Counted from the stretch's first letter, positions 9,201 through 16,834 are shown. The stretch is 45,465 nt of DNA from Oscillospiraceae bacterium (GCA_017455685.1 JAFSZH010000046.1:1-45465); one strand, 5' to 3'. Notes: generated by a model from the sequence alone, not told the origin. Program-made: numbers and translations.

Positions 9201-10348
9201 ACCTCAGAGCTCATCAGCCCGCTCCCCAGCACGTTTGTCCAGTGTGCAAGGGCGTCGGCATTGTTGGCGATCGCTCCCGCTCCCTGCAGGCCCTGAGCGA
9301 TTCCTGCAGCCATAAAGGAGTTCACAGCGCTGTCCGCCGCGCTCATTCCGGCGTTGTAAAGATCACGCCCTGAGATTCCCAGCAGCTTCTTCTCGTCGTC
9401 GATGCCCTCAGCAATGCTCCCCCGGATATCCTGAGACATTCTGCTTGCCGTACGCAGCCCGGAGTATGGATCAATTTCCAGTCCGAACAGGGAGCGCAAC
9501 ATATCCTCCCCTGTTGCCGCGGCGCTTGTTATGGTCCTCGCCGGCTGGGCCAGCACCGTGCCCGCGCTTGCAAGTATCTTTGTAGCCGTGTTTTGGTTGG
9601 CCATATCCGTTACATTTCTGGATGCCCCGGAATACCATTGCTGATTCAGCTCCGGTTCCAGATCCTCCAGGAACCGGTTGGCCGCTTTTTTTCCCTCGGT
9701 GGCATAGATGTAGTTATATACGCCGATCTCGTCCTCTGTCATAAAGGCGTACTTTCCGTATCCCTCGCCCATGCCTCTGACTTCGGCCATGTCCGCCTGT
9801 CGTCTGTAATTTTCGATGTTGTTGATATAGTCGTAGAGGTTGTCGCCGCCAAAAAACCGCCGCCTGCTCTCTCCGGCCTGGGAGTTCTGACCATAATCCT
9901 CCCGATTCAGGATATCCGCATAGGTGCTGCCATACAGCGAGCTTTCCCGGTTGTCAGCTTTATCGTATATCCCTGACAGGTATTCGCTGGTCCCCCGGGC
10001 CGCATTGTTGCCCCGGCTTTCCTCCAGCGCGCCGCTGTAAAGGCCCTGGGGCGGTTTCTGCGCTGCCATATCCTGCGCCGCCCGGGCGTAGAGGTTGTTC
10101 TCTGCGGCCGCCCGGGTGACCTTCTGCGCCGCCCGGGCGTACAGGCTCTTCGGCTGCTCCTGCTTTTTCTCCTTCGGCATCACCGCCTCGGAATAAAGGT
10201 TCTGCTGCCCCTGCCGCTCATTGATGATATCCAGCAAAGACTGTTGCCGTCCCGTATTCTGCTCAGACGGACGCGCCGAAGCGGAGGCCGGATTTCCGGT
10301 CCCCGCTCCACTGTTTTTGTTGTTTATGATTTCAAGCAACGTAGCCAT
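5906..10348 (-). CDS. Giant polyvalent phage protein, N-terminal half, with metallopeptidase and BECR nuclease-like domains
   Basis: The start at 10348 has GGAG 8 bp upstream. True coding runs to about residue 1368 (near position 6245). The last ~112 residues are Arg/Gly-rich nonsense antiparallel to the next frame, so a one-base indel splits one ~2,500-aa gene in two. N-terminal repeats of LYARAAQ/LYSGAL type lie at 50-107. Ala/Gly-rich helical segments follow (about 255-520), then a Gln/Gly linker (590-700). A first zinc-peptidase motif HEVTH is at 798-802. A domain at about 910-1095 resembles phage Barnase-EndoU-ColicinE5/D-RelE (PBECR) nucleases (LPMTITSKHIYTI, DHYHNLG, NPVTTAYGKN, LLY-like ending). 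A WYRGADGKWRFEIDD block (about 1189-1203) and HEIQH (1330-1334, followed by EGF) match polyvalent-protein domains. Domain names come from memory of the families. Confidence 0.65.
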   Translation of the reverse strand: MATLLEIINNKNSGAGTGNPASASARPSEQNTGRQQSLLDIINERQGQQNLYSEAVMPKEKKQEQPKSLYARAAQKVTRAAAENNLYARAAQDMAAQKPPQGLYSGALEESRGNNAARGTSEYLSGIYDKADNRESSLYGSTYADILNREDYGQNSQAGESRRRFFGGDNLYDYINNIENYRRQADMAEVRGMGEGYGKYAFMTEDEIGVYNYIYATEGKKAANRFLEDLEPELNQQWYSGASRNVTDMANQNTATKILASAGTVLAQPARTITSAAATGEDMLRSLFGLEIDPYSGLRTASRMSQDIRGSIAEGIDDEKKLLGISGRDLYNAGMSAADSAVNSFMAAGIAQGLQGAGAIANNADALAHWTNVLGSGLMSSEVTSMGIAEAKEKGWSNEAALVKGMIEGGIEYASEAIGGEWAIRRIKTNPGSFLNYMLKSAVPEGVEELMSDAGNEAVNLLIDSIWGTRESMINQYMDMFRAQGSKNPEMDTLLAILQNEWKSFAGGALSAVGTGAAHFSNYKASANQIAEKLNTNTQTLGQLMDETGMDLRELGIMTELSGAESVEELRQRIRNNDQVNGAVEASMAQQGAQQQENDRTIPAPGFVQDMENAPAAEGRGAPGTYFDISELYADNNNTQGQQTQGMNQEGALNNGEASIGQTSQNGNDGLRAGEQGQLFGQGEGAQPGGEGQVRQGLGQSNVEDLRGQDVTPAELGIETGSSEARIHLQTDAELSENAREARQMVQNMGYTAVPFTGEMILRRGAVNAVIDGNTIYYRTDAVDQDGNPIDWVQTMEHEVTHPYTEGHPDRTDRGMAIIGQYYTAEQLEQWRDDYRETYKDIYDFENMTEEEIRLMLENELFGDAFSANNAFRGNEALREEMHRAFPEILEGRENADAGTTDPRALAAQKKSFNDAVDRIVYSDDNKPFEYDNIVMRNTPKVLLDLGFSQLPMTITSKHIYTIANGEGRFTGKNDHYHNLGAEGVKSLFNGIETPVLAYVETMPDDNNPARIVMIVPVVDKTGQPVMVGVECAGSTRVNEITVIANPVTTAYGKNENTLKKYIEDAFSEGRMLYADKERSQYLPAGSGPNDLTHFEGSPYSNLMASVPDMLWSYDFSDNVQRFRDAVKRFQPNKKATAKSWREANKKNGPRALAAGINAKTANSTTLQQAEQMERDGASNEEIRQATTWYRGADGKWRFEIDDSGATYHRFGDAQYGRDNPGYTEYKELMNRLLSFNDTLSAEEMARLKELDSMYSGDSQRLSALINMGDATLEMILDHPALYEAYPELRNAKVQFADLAKGQSGAYNRETNTIKLSNDLINEPTPTLLHEIQHQIQAIEGFTSGASPQYWNRGDNYSRAAQKMRDNRQSPGKEPDALRHREPGSPAAGLRGSGESTGIRGRRQPRKLHPQPLRGGKAGRAEQEASQRDGYQRRDRAGPDRLRAGNHHPERYADDRGRVRRLHPGERRGREERGGERQGR

Positions 10349-10363
10349 TTTCTGATCTCCTTA

Positions 10364-11632
10364 TCAGTGCTGCCGCATGCTCGCCGGAGAGCTCACCATG
10401 TTCCGAAGCGTATCCCAGAAGGTCTGTCTGTTCCCCGAGGAAGCTCCGACCTGGTTCTGAGCCTGAGCCTGGGCCATGGCAGCCTCTACCGCAGCTCCGG
10501 CGCCGTTCCGGTTGTAAACCTCTCTCGACGCCTGAGCCATAGCCGCCTGCGCCTGGCTGTAAGTGATTGCCCCGGAGTTGTATTGCGTCGCAATGGCATC
10601 GAGCGTATCGGCGTAGGAAGCCCCTCCGGCCACGGCAGCGCTGACTTCCTTTTTCAGCTTTTCGTCGGTATACGCTTCCGGATTACCCCCGTCGCCTCCG
10701 CTGTAGCCGCTTCCGCCGGATCCGCCCCCACCGTACAGAGAAGCGTAAAGGCCTGGGTGCTGGAGCTGCCACAGCCGCTCCAGATAGTCGATCTCGTCCT
10801 GGGAGTATCCCAGCCCGGCGTAGGCCGAATAGTCGCCTGCCGCGCCCAGCATGGCCGCTCTGTTCTCCAGATCGGCCCGCTCCTGGGCTCTCTGCTGCTC
10901 CTGCAGCGCCGCCAGATAGCTGAGCCGGTTCTGGGCTGCCTGGTTGTTGGCCGCGGTAGCCGCCGCCTGGGTCTCGTAGGCCTGCTGTGCGTAGTTCTGA
11001 TTGGCCTTTGCCTCCTCCGACAGCCTGGCCCGCTCGTTGTCCGCCAGCGCCTCCTCGTAGGCGTTCCGGAGCCGAAGCTGGGAGCTTTCGGACATGCCGC
11101 CGTTGTAGCCCATGGCCGCCATCTGCTGGGGCAGCTTCTGCTGGTTCTGCATATAGTCCCGGTAGAGCTGCCGGTTGGTGCCCCGGTATCCCTCCGCCAG
11201 CGCGGCCAGCTGGGCGTCCGCGGCCTCTCTGGCCCGGGCCTGCGCCGCCTCCGCGGAGGCGTTGTTGGCGCCCACCTGCTCATCGTACATCTGCTGGTAG
11301 TAGTCCCGCATGGTGTCCCAGTAGCTGGGCTGTCCCTCCACCGGCTCAACCTGGCCCGTCTGCCGGTTGCCGTCCGCGTCGATGTAGGTGGCCGTAGCGG
11401 CGCCTCCGTTGCCGGATCCTCCGCTGCCGGATCCTCCGCCGCCGATTCCCTCGTTTCCGCCCGGCTGCACCACGTCCGGAGTGTATACCGGCGGGGTCTC
11501 CGGTTCTGTCGTATCATTTGCCGTCGTCTTGACGTCCTTCGCTATTGGAGTGCTGCTGTATGACGTATTGGAGTGCCGGGAAGGTCCCTGCGGTCTTTTC
11601 TTCCCCACTTCCAGATCGCTTACGATAGCCAT
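10364..11632 (-). CDS. Ala/Gln/Gly-rich putative phage internal virion protein
   Basis: A 422-aa protein with a low-complexity N-terminus (Thr/Pro then GSGGSGNGG, about 1-90). A long Ala/Gln/Glu-rich helical region follows (about 100-270, many AQ and EA pairs, likely coiled coil). A Gly/Ser-rich hinge (about 305-325) precedes a short structured tail ending NMVSSPASMRQH. It starts with no gap after the zinc-ribbon gene (TAA then ATG) and ends 15 bp before the giant polyvalent gene. No family is recognised with confidence. Position between tail and polyvalent genes and the composition resemble small ejection/internal proteins of short-tailed phages; this is inference. Confidence 0.55.
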   Translation of the reverse strand: MAIVSDLEVGKKRPQGPSRHSNTSYSSTPIAKDVKTTANDTTEPETPPVYTPDVVQPGGNEGIGGGGSGSGGSGNGGAATATYIDADGNRQTGQVEPVEGQPSYWDTMRDYYQQMYDEQVGANNASAEAAQARAREAADAQLAALAEGYRGTNRQLYRDYMQNQQKLPQQMAAMGYNGGMSESSQLRLRNAYEEALADNERARLSEEAKANQNYAQQAYETQAAATAANNQAAQNRLSYLAALQEQQRAQERADLENRAAMLGAAGDYSAYAGLGYSQDEIDYLERLWQLQHPGLYASLYGGGGSGGSGYSGGDGGNPEAYTDEKLKKEVSAAVAGGASYADTLDAIATQYNSGAITYSQAQAAMAQASREVYNRNGAGAAVEAAMAQAQAQNQVGASSGNRQTFWDTLRNMVSSPASMRQH

Positions 11633-11755
11633 TTACTTTTTCCCTCCCTGAAATTTGATGCACTTGGGATTTCGGCAGACCCATTCGCCTGCCGATTTCT
11701 TTTTCATTTCGATCCCGCAAACAGGACATTTCACCTCGTCCTCGTCTCCTTCCAT
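11633..11755 (-). CDS. 40-aa zinc-ribbon protein
   Basis: A small ORF starting ATGGAAGGAGACGAG reads MEGDEDEVKCPVCGIEMKK, then a segment with VCRNPKC, ending QGGKK. The CxxC...CxxxxC pattern (residues 10-13 and 27-32) is a typical zinc ribbon. The stop TAA directly abuts the ATG of the next gene, a coupling typical of real phage genes. Its start codon lies at the end of GC-rich repeat copy A. Function unknown; it may bind nucleic acid or act as an assembly factor. Confidence 0.6.
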   Translation of the reverse strand: MEGDEDEVKCPVCGIEMKKKSAGEWVCRNPKCIKFQGGKK

Positions 11756-11851
11756 ATCGCTCGCCCTGACCGCAGGCGGCAGGTCTCACTCATTCCGGAG
11801 CTCGTCCTCTTGCTCACGCACCCGCTCCGCTGGGCTGCGCTCGCATCTTTC
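11756..11851 (-). repeat. GC-rich structured repeat, copy A
   Basis: On the minus strand it begins GCGAGCGCAGCCCAGCGGAG just after a stop codon, continues with GAGCAAGAGGACGAGC, then GGAATGAGTGAG, a variable hairpin, and ends CGAGCGATATG. Copies B (12890-12990) and C (29626-29722) share this order. The variable hairpin is CCTG-CCGC / GCGG-T-CAGG here, but has other base pairs in B and C. Confidence 0.7.
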
Positions 11852-11853
11852 CG

Positions 11854-12936
11854 TTATCGTTTCGCATAGTTCCCTATCACGAAATGCTTGGTGATCTGGA
11901 AGATCCCGAAGCCCTCGTTGACCTCGCTGTTCCGCACCAGGATCTGCAGCCGCTTGTAGTTCCTCACCTTCCGGTTCAGGAAGATCTCCTGGGGGCTGTC
12001 ATCGGTGTTGAAGGTGAAGCGCTCGAAGTCGATGTCCGTGAAGTCCAGGATGTCCATGTCCTTCCGGGCCACCTTCTTCTCCACGCCCGAGCTCCGGTCG
12101 GAACGGAAATACACCGTGCCGCTGCTCCGGGCGTAGGGCTTGATGGTCACGCAGCAGCCCCGCTTGAGCATGGTCTTCAACACCGCCGGGGTGCCGTCGT
12201 CGTCGTACTTGGTGCTCCACACCGCGTCGATGGCCACGCTGTTCCCGTCCGCGTCCTCGTCGCTGTACCGGGCCATGCCCTCGACGTCGCTGTTGACCTT
12301 GCAGATCCGCCCGTCCGCCGTGCCGAAGTACAGGCTCTCCTCCGTCCCGCTCTTCCAGCACAGCCAGCACCGGGCGGGCACGTTCTCCCAGTAGTAGCAC
12401 TCGTATACGAAGTCGCCCATGCTGGCGCTGCGGTAGCTCTTGTTCTGCCTGCCGTCCATCACGTATACGTGCCCGGCGGGGGTGGAGAGCAGGTACATGC
12501 CGTTCCACACCACCGCCTCCGCGTCGGTCAGGTCCTTCTCCTCCGTGAGCTTCGCGTTCACATAGTAGCTGCGCCCCTGGGCGATCTTCTCGCTGGTGAT
12601 GGTGTTGGACGCGATGGCCATGATCCCGTTCCGGGAGAGGAACAGAGGGTCGTCCAGCAGGCTCGCGAAGCTCCCGGGGCTCACGGCCCCCACGCCGGTG
12701 ATGGCCTGCCGCAGGGGGAAGATGGCCTCCCCGTCGCTGGTCTCCGCCGACCGGAGGAACACGGTGCTGTCCTGGCCGTCGTCGGCCTTCACGATGCCCT
12801 GCACGCTCCCCAGCCGGCAGTAGCCCATGATGGCGGTGCTCTCGCTGCCGATGGTGGAATCGTTCCTTTGATAGTCATTTCGTCCTCGCAATCTGCATAT
12901 CGTTCGCGCCGACCGCGCACGGCGGCGCTCATTCAT
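11854..12936 (-). pseudogene. Phage tail protein, C-terminal fragment
   Basis: The open frame is 360 aa, but the first ~35 residues (MNERRRARSARTICRLRGRN) are translated repeat B, so the native 5' end is missing. The rest looks like a well-folded, beta-rich structural protein: WNGMYLLSTPAGHVYVMDG, ESLYFGTADGRICKVNSD, then DFTDIDFERFTFNTDD and a conserved-looking C-terminus. This pattern resembles the C-terminal part of large podovirus tail (tubular/stabilisation) proteins, which are usually much longer. It is flanked by direct repeats A and B. Whether it is translated is unclear: ATG at about 12828 (MGYCRLGSVQG) is a possible internal start without a clear ribosome binding site. Confidence 0.5.
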
Positions 12937-12990
12937 TCCGATGCTCGTCCTCTTGCTCGCGCACCCGTTCCGCTGGGCTGCGCTCGCAGT
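12890..12990 (-). repeat. GC-rich structured repeat, copy B
   Basis: Same element as copy A, directly after the lysin stop codon: GCGAGCGCAGCCCAGCGGAA, then GAGCAAGAGGACGAGC, GGAATGAATGAGCG, variable hairpin CGCCG-CCG / CGG-T-CGGCG, and CGAACGATATG. Copies A and B lie in the same orientation on both sides of the truncated tail gene. Confidence 0.7.
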
Positions 12991-12992
12991 TC

Positions 12993-13880
12993 TTAACTGC
13001 GGATGATGTAAACGATGCTGTTCAGATAATCAATCTGATCCGCGACAATCGGCTTGATTTTCTCCGCAGTGGCATACAGCAGGTTGATGCGTTTGCGGAC
13101 ATCCTCGGCGTCATAGCCGTTCTGTCTCAAGAGTTCGGAGCGCTGCGGGTCGATGCCAAACTCGTTGTGAAGCACGCGGCTTACGATTTCGGGATCTGCG
13201 CCCTTCAGCGGCTCCGGCGCCGCCTCGCCCCGGGCCAGCGCGTTCCACTCGTCCACGGACCCGTAAAACCGGTTCATATCCAGATTCCCGTTCCATCCGG
13301 TGATCCTTCCGTGGCTGGTGTACTGGTGCATTACGAATCGGTCAAACGGCGCAACCGAGCCGTTCTGCCAGGGGTTCGTCTGCCAGGACGTGAACTGGTT
13401 GTTGGCGTACTGGGCGATCCACAGCGGATACCCTTCCGCGGCGATCTTCGAGAAGTCCTGCCACGGAATGACCCCGCAGGAAACATACACCATCGGCTTG
13501 ATCCCCGTGAGCCGGTAGACCTCCGTCAAAAACTCATACAGATACCCGGTGCCGTAGTAGTCCTTGACGTCGGCTTCGTAGTCTGCGACCGGGATGCCTT
13601 CCCCGAAATAGTTCGCCGTTTTCTGCACGAAGTACTGGGCCTCACGCTTGCCGCCGGGGCAGTAGTGTCCGTCGCCCAAAAAGTGGTAGAATCCCCACGG
13701 CCGATTGTTGGCCCTCAGCCACTGTATCCACGGGTCGGCGGTGTCGTCGGTAAACCATGTGCTGCCCGAGGTTTTGCAGATGACGGCGTCAAGCGTTGCA
13801 TTCTTTTCGAACAGCGTACCGAGCTTTGCTCCGCGCTGATGGTTTGACATATCGAGAACATCAAGAACAATGTCAGACAT
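12993..13880 (-). CDS. GH25 lysozyme-type endolysin
   Basis: The 295-aa protein matches glycosyl hydrolase family 25 (muramidase cutting the N-acetylmuramic acid-N-acetylglucosamine bond of peptidoglycan). It shows VLDVLDMSNHQRG near the start, GFYHFLG (about 63-69), VADYEADVKDYYG (about 98-110, the acidic catalytic strand), GIKPMVYVSCG, PLWIAQYANN and FVMHQYTSHG with DMNRFYGS. The C-terminus (about 222-265) resembles one CW_7 (Cpl-7) cell-wall binding repeat: EIVSRVLHNEFG, ending EDVRKRIN. No signal peptide is seen, so release through the phage holin is expected. Confidence 0.9.
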   Translation of the reverse strand: MSDIVLDVLDMSNHQRGAKLGTLFEKNATLDAVICKTSGSTWFTDDTADPWIQWLRANNRPWGFYHFLGDGHYCPGGKREAQYFVQKTANYFGEGIPVADYEADVKDYYGTGYLYEFLTEVYRLTGIKPMVYVSCGVIPWQDFSKIAAEGYPLWIAQYANNQFTSWQTNPWQNGSVAPFDRFVMHQYTSHGRITGWNGNLDMNRFYGSVDEWNALARGEAAPEPLKGADPEIVSRVLHNEFGIDPQRSELLRQNGYDAEDVRKRINLLYATAEKIKPIVADQIDYLNSIVYIIRS

Positions 13881-13889
13881 ATTCGCTCC

Positions 13890-14543
13890 TCACCCGATCT
13901 TCCTGATCGTTCCGCCCAGCCGAAGATACACAGAGCACTGCTTTACTGTATCGCCGTCTCGGATGTACGCCTTGCGGCACCGCTTGATCGTATCTCCTGA
14001 CCGGAAATAAACTGGGATGTTTACCTCTCGACGATCTTCAACAGTAACAGCATCATCCCATTCCTGAGTTGCGGGAGAAGAGCCGCTGCTGGTCCTTATT
14101 TCGAGTTCGACAGTGAAATCCCCATATTCCGGCACAGAAATGCTATGGCTTCCAAGATCGTTCGTGCCAATCTTGGCATAGCTGGCATTTTCTAAATTAA
14201 CGGTTTCAACTCCAACGCGAACGAACTTAGTGTTCCTTGTTATGCGGTCATTTGTTTTAATGGCCGGGGATGAGGTCCAGTCATCAACAGAAAAAGTTAC
14301 GGTAGTCTGGTCACTGCCAACGGCGGTATAATACCACCTTCCAAGCCCCTCATCATATTCTTGGCCGAGTATCATAGCGCCTACAAAGTCGAGCCTGGTG
14401 CTAATGGACAGAACGTTTTCACTTCTTACAAAACTGAAAACTACTCGGTATGCTATGCCGGTCCCAGCGTTCATTTTTTCGAGCTTGATATAGCCCTCTG
14501 CCAGATCCTCCGGGATGGTGACGGTTTTTGACGCGACAGACAT
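13890..14543 (-). CDS. Putative minor tail/baseplate protein
   Basis: 217 aa, beta-strand rich, no recognised family. The N-terminal half reads like a carbohydrate-binding or fibre-associated fold (VTIPEDLAEGYIKL, RWYYTAVGSDQTTVTFSVDDW). The C-terminal part has two similar short segments, FRSGDTIKRCRKAYIRDGD and YLRLGGTIRKIG, a motif often seen at the end of phage-encoded surface proteins. It sits between fibre and lysin genes. The base composition is visibly more AT-rich than neighbouring genes, which suggests exchange of a host-contact protein. Confidence 0.5.
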   Translation of the reverse strand: MSVASKTVTIPEDLAEGYIKLEKMNAGTGIAYRVVFSFVRSENVLSISTRLDFVGAMILGQEYDEGLGRWYYTAVGSDQTTVTFSVDDWTSSPAIKTNDRITRNTKFVRVGVETVNLENASYAKIGTNDLGSHSISVPEYGDFTVELEIRTSSGSSPATQEWDDAVTVEDRREVNIPVYFRSGDTIKRCRKAYIRDGDTVKQCSVYLRLGGTIRKIG

Positions 14544-14554
14544 TTCACGTCACC

Positions 14555-15367
14555 TCATTCCGCTGCGTACTGGAGATAGATTCCGCCATCCACGGGGATC
14601 TCAGTCGTCGTTACCGTAGTGGCGGTTCCGGCATAAATGTGGCGCACCTGGTCGGCCGCCAGTCCCACGGCCTCATAGGTCACCGTATCGGCGATCTTGT
14701 CCGCCGTCACCGCTCCGTCCGCGATCTTTCCGGCGGTCACCGCGCCGTCGGCGATCTTTCCGGCGGTCACGTTGCCGTCGGCAAGTTTGGTCGTGGTCAC
14801 CGCGCCTTGGGCAATCTTGGTCGTCTCCACGGCCCCGGCGGCGAGCTTCCCGCCGGTCACGGCGCCGGCGGCGATCTTGGCTTCCGTCACGGCTCCGTCC
14901 GCGATCAGCGCCGTGGTGATAGCCAGCAGGGCGATCTTGGCGGTGGTCACCGCCGCGGCGGCCAGCTTGTCCGTGGTCACGCTCCCGTCCGCGATCTTCG
15001 CCGCGGTCACCGCGGCCGCGGCCAGCTTTGCCGTCGTCACGGCCAGATCCGCCAGCTTGGCGGTGGTCACGGAGCCGTCCACCAGGCTTTCCACGCTGGC
15101 GATCTGGATATTCTCCATGATCTCCTCCAGCGCCGCCTGCACGTTGTCGGCGGTCAGGCCGGCGATGGCGTCGATGCCCAGATCCCCAGCGCTGCCGGCG
15201 CCCATCAGCGCGTCGATCAGGTCGTTGATCTTCTCCCGGAAGAGATAGCCCAGCGCGTCGAACACCAGCTTGTTCTGCTGTGCCGTGCCGGTGAGCTTGT
15301 TGGGCTGGCTCTGCACGCCCGCCGCGGCGATCTCCTCGTTCGTGATCTTGTTGTTATCGAAAGACAT
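14555..15367 (-). CDS. Tail fibre-like protein with 13 decapeptide repeats
   Basis: A 270-aa protein. Residues 1-96 form a helical base ([19 protein letters not shown] segment) that probably attaches to the virion. Residues 97-226 are exactly 13 tandem 10-residue repeats of the type [10 protein letters not shown]. The C-terminal ~40 aa ([27 protein letters not shown]) form a small tip. Such regular hydrophobic heptad-like repeats are typical of trimeric phage fibre shafts. The start at 15367 has AGAGGAGG upstream. Host-receptor binding is inferred. Confidence 0.7.
   Translation of the reverse strand: MSFDNNKITNEEIAAAGVQSQPNKLTGTAQQNKLVFDALGYLFREKINDLIDALMGAGSAGDLGIDAIAGLTADNVQAALEEIMENIQIASVESLVDGSVTTAKLADLAVTTAKLAAAAVTAAKIADGSVTTDKLAAAAVTTAKIALLAITTALIADGAVTEAKIAAGAVTGGKLAAGAVETTKIAQGAVTTTKLADGNVTAGKIADGAVTAGKIADGAVTADKIADTVTYEAVGLAADQVRHIYAGTATTVTTTEIPVDGGIYLQYAAE
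14690..15079 (-). repeat. 13 x 30-bp tandem repeat in fibre gene
   Basis: The region codes for 13 consecutive decapeptides with the pattern xxAVTTxKIA. Unit length is constant at 30 bp, so gain or loss of units keeps the frame. Several adjacent units are nearly identical at DNA level (GCGATCTTTCCGGCGGTCAC repeats around 14730-14770), favouring slippage or recombination. Confidence 0.9.
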
Positions 15368-15379
15368 ATTGACCTCCTC

Positions 15380-15937
15380 TTACCTGTAAAACGCCTGCGT
15401 CAGCCTGTGGTTGTCCCCCGGGATGGCGGTGGACAAATTCTGCACGGAGAGCTGATACATGCTCAGCATGGCGGAGTAGTCCATCACCAGGTCCGGGAGC
15501 AGCTGCTGCGCCGCCACGTAGTAGGGCATGCAGCTGCAGGCGTCCTCCGGCAGCTCGAATTCGTACTCGTCCCCGGCGTCCTCCGGGATGGTGGCCGGAA
15601 CGGCGAAATACTCGATCACGAATTCCCGCCCTGCGTCCCGCTCCGGGATCAGGATCTTCCCGCCCCGGAAGGCATACCGCCCCGTGACGGTCTTTCCGTC
15701 CCTCCAGATGCGGTAAAGGCCCATCATGTCCCCGGGCATGGCGTAGGCTTCCGTGCCCGGCCTCGGTGTGATGTTCTTTGTTTTCACGATCTTCTTGATC
15801 TGCGCCAGCTGCTTCTGGGCGATATCGAAGAACCTGGTCATTTTGGCTTCTATGTCTGCATCGTGGTCCACCTCGCCGCCGGCGCTGTGCTCGTCCAGCA
15901 GCATGTAGACCCTCGCTTTACCTTCCCCTAATGTCAT
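15380..15937 (-). CDS. Putative head-tail connector/adaptor protein
   Basis: 185 aa, mostly helical at the N-terminus (DADIEAKMTRFFDIAQKQLAQIKKIV) with a central beta part (YRIWRDGKTVTGRYAFRGGKILIPE) and helical C-terminus (CMPYYVAAQQLLPDLVMDYSAM). This layout is like phage adaptor proteins that sit below the portal. The start at 15937 follows AGGAG by about 10 bp. The family assignment is a judgement from pattern and position. The portal it would bind is not found in this prophage. Confidence 0.45.
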   Translation of the reverse strand: MTLGEGKARVYMLLDEHSAGGEVDHDADIEAKMTRFFDIAQKQLAQIKKIVKTKNITPRPGTEAYAMPGDMMGLYRIWRDGKTVTGRYAFRGGKILIPERDAGREFVIEYFAVPATIPEDAGDEYEFELPEDACSCMPYYVAAQQLLPDLVMDYSAMLSMYQLSVQNLSTAIPGDNHRLTQAFYR

Positions 15938-15962
15938 ATCGTCCTCGCTCCTTCATGCCGCA

Positions 15963-15994
15963 ACAGGGCGGATCTTCTCCGCCCTGTCTTTTTA
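15963..15994 (+). terminator. Hairpin between two leftward genes
   Basis: ACAGGGCGG (15963-15971) pairs with CCGCCCTGT (15979-15987), 9 bp. The T run (CTTTTTAT) is on the plus strand, against the direction of the surrounding genes. It may act on antisense transcripts or as an mRNA stem between genes. Confidence 0.5.
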
Positions 15995-16267
15995 TCCCAG
16001 ATCCAGGATAAGCACCCGGACGTCCGTGGAGGCGTCGCTGGCCACGATGCTCAGTTCCCGGGCCACCAGAGGGATCTCGGTGGTCTTCCCGGCTCCCAGC
16101 GTGAAGCCGTTGCTCGCCGTGGCGGCCTTGCCATCCTCCGACTTCTCCTTGAAGTACACCGTGGCGCTCTCGGAGTTGTTCTGCAGCAGGCACGCCAGGC
16201 CGTTCACCTTCACCGTGCTCGCAGTCGTGCCCGCCGTCAGCGTCACGACTCTGTCAATTTTCAGCAT
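15992..16267 (-). CDS. Small beta-rich phage structural protein
   Basis: 91 aa with alternating hydrophobic strands (VVTLTAGTTASTVKVNGLACLLQNN, TVYFKEKSEDG, TEIPLVARELSIVASDAS). It resembles small head-decoration or capsid-accessory proteins, but I recognise no family. Its start overlaps the end of the holin gene by 14 bp, which shows translational coupling. Confidence 0.55.
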   Translation of the reverse strand: MLKIDRVVTLTAGTTASTVKVNGLACLLQNNSESATVYFKEKSEDGKAATASNGFTLGAGKTTEIPLVARELSIVASDASTDVRVLILDLG

Positions 16268-16715
16268 TTTCGTCCTCCGTTTCCCCGGCGATATCCTCCG
16301 TATGCCGTTTCAGTCGTTTCAGCATCGCCGCCACAAAGGGCGGGACCGGTCCGCCGGCTTCGTCAACGTTCTCCAAAATGCTTATACACTCGTTGATGAT
16401 CAGCCAGAAAATTACCAGCAGTCCCACTATATATGTTCCCTCCAGCTGCACGCCGAACTCGCCGCCGAGCATCTGTATCAGATAATCCAGCACCATGCCC
16501 ACGGCCACGATGAGCAGATAGCTCACCTTTTTCAGGATCCCCATGAGCCCGATCCTGCTGTCCAGCGTGCCTGTGCGGATCGCCGCGATCATGCCGGAGA
16601 TGTAATCCAGCACCATCACCGTCAGAAGCACAGCCAGCGGCACGGCCAGCTGCCGGAGGTACGCCCCCAGCGCGGCCAGCGCCGCCGCGATCAGAATTTT
16701 CCATCCGTTTTCCAT
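16254..16715 (-). CDS. Phage holin (holin_4-like)
   Basis: A 153-aa membrane protein. It has hydrophobic segments at about 7-20, 22-48 (LAVPLAVLLTVMVLDYISGMIAA), 62-82 (VSYLLIVAVGMVLDYLIQML) and 93-112. The LDYISGMIAAI motif is typical of the toxin-secretion/phage-lysis holin family (Phage_holin_4). The C-terminal tail is charged (LKRLKRHTEDIAGETEDENAEN). AAAAGGAG lies 7 bp before the ATG. Together with the GH25 lysin it forms the lysis pair, although here the two are about 2.4 kb apart. Confidence 0.8.
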   Translation of the reverse strand: MENGWKILIAAALAALGAYLRQLAVPLAVLLTVMVLDYISGMIAAIRTGTLDSRIGLMGILKKVSYLLIVAVGMVLDYLIQMLGGEFGVQLEGTYIVGLLVIFWLIINECISILENVDEAGGPVPPFVAAMLKRLKRHTEDIAGETEDENAEN

Positions 16716-16728
16716 TTTTATTCTCCTT

Positions 16729-16834
16729 TTCCTTGTTCCAAAAAGAAGGGGTCTTCAAGGGGGAACATGGTTCCCCCTTGAAATCGCGCCGCCGTTAGGC
16801 GGTAATCAGACTTCCGCAGAAGTCTGCGCGATTA
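16729..16834 (-). repeat. Structured intergenic element, copy 1 (three-way junction plus terminator)
   Basis: On the transcribed minus strand the outer stem AATCGCG/CGCGATT (16833-16827 with 16788-16782) encloses two hairpins: CAGACTTC-tgcg-GAAGTCTG (16826-16807) and CCGCC-taac-GGCGG (16802-16789). A terminator hairpin CAAGGGGGAAC-cat-GTTCCCCCTTG (16780-16756) with TTCTTTTT follows. The capsid gene stop codon is inside the element's first bases. Copy 2 is at 25391-25496 and keeps the same fold with different stem bases. Confidence 0.8.
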
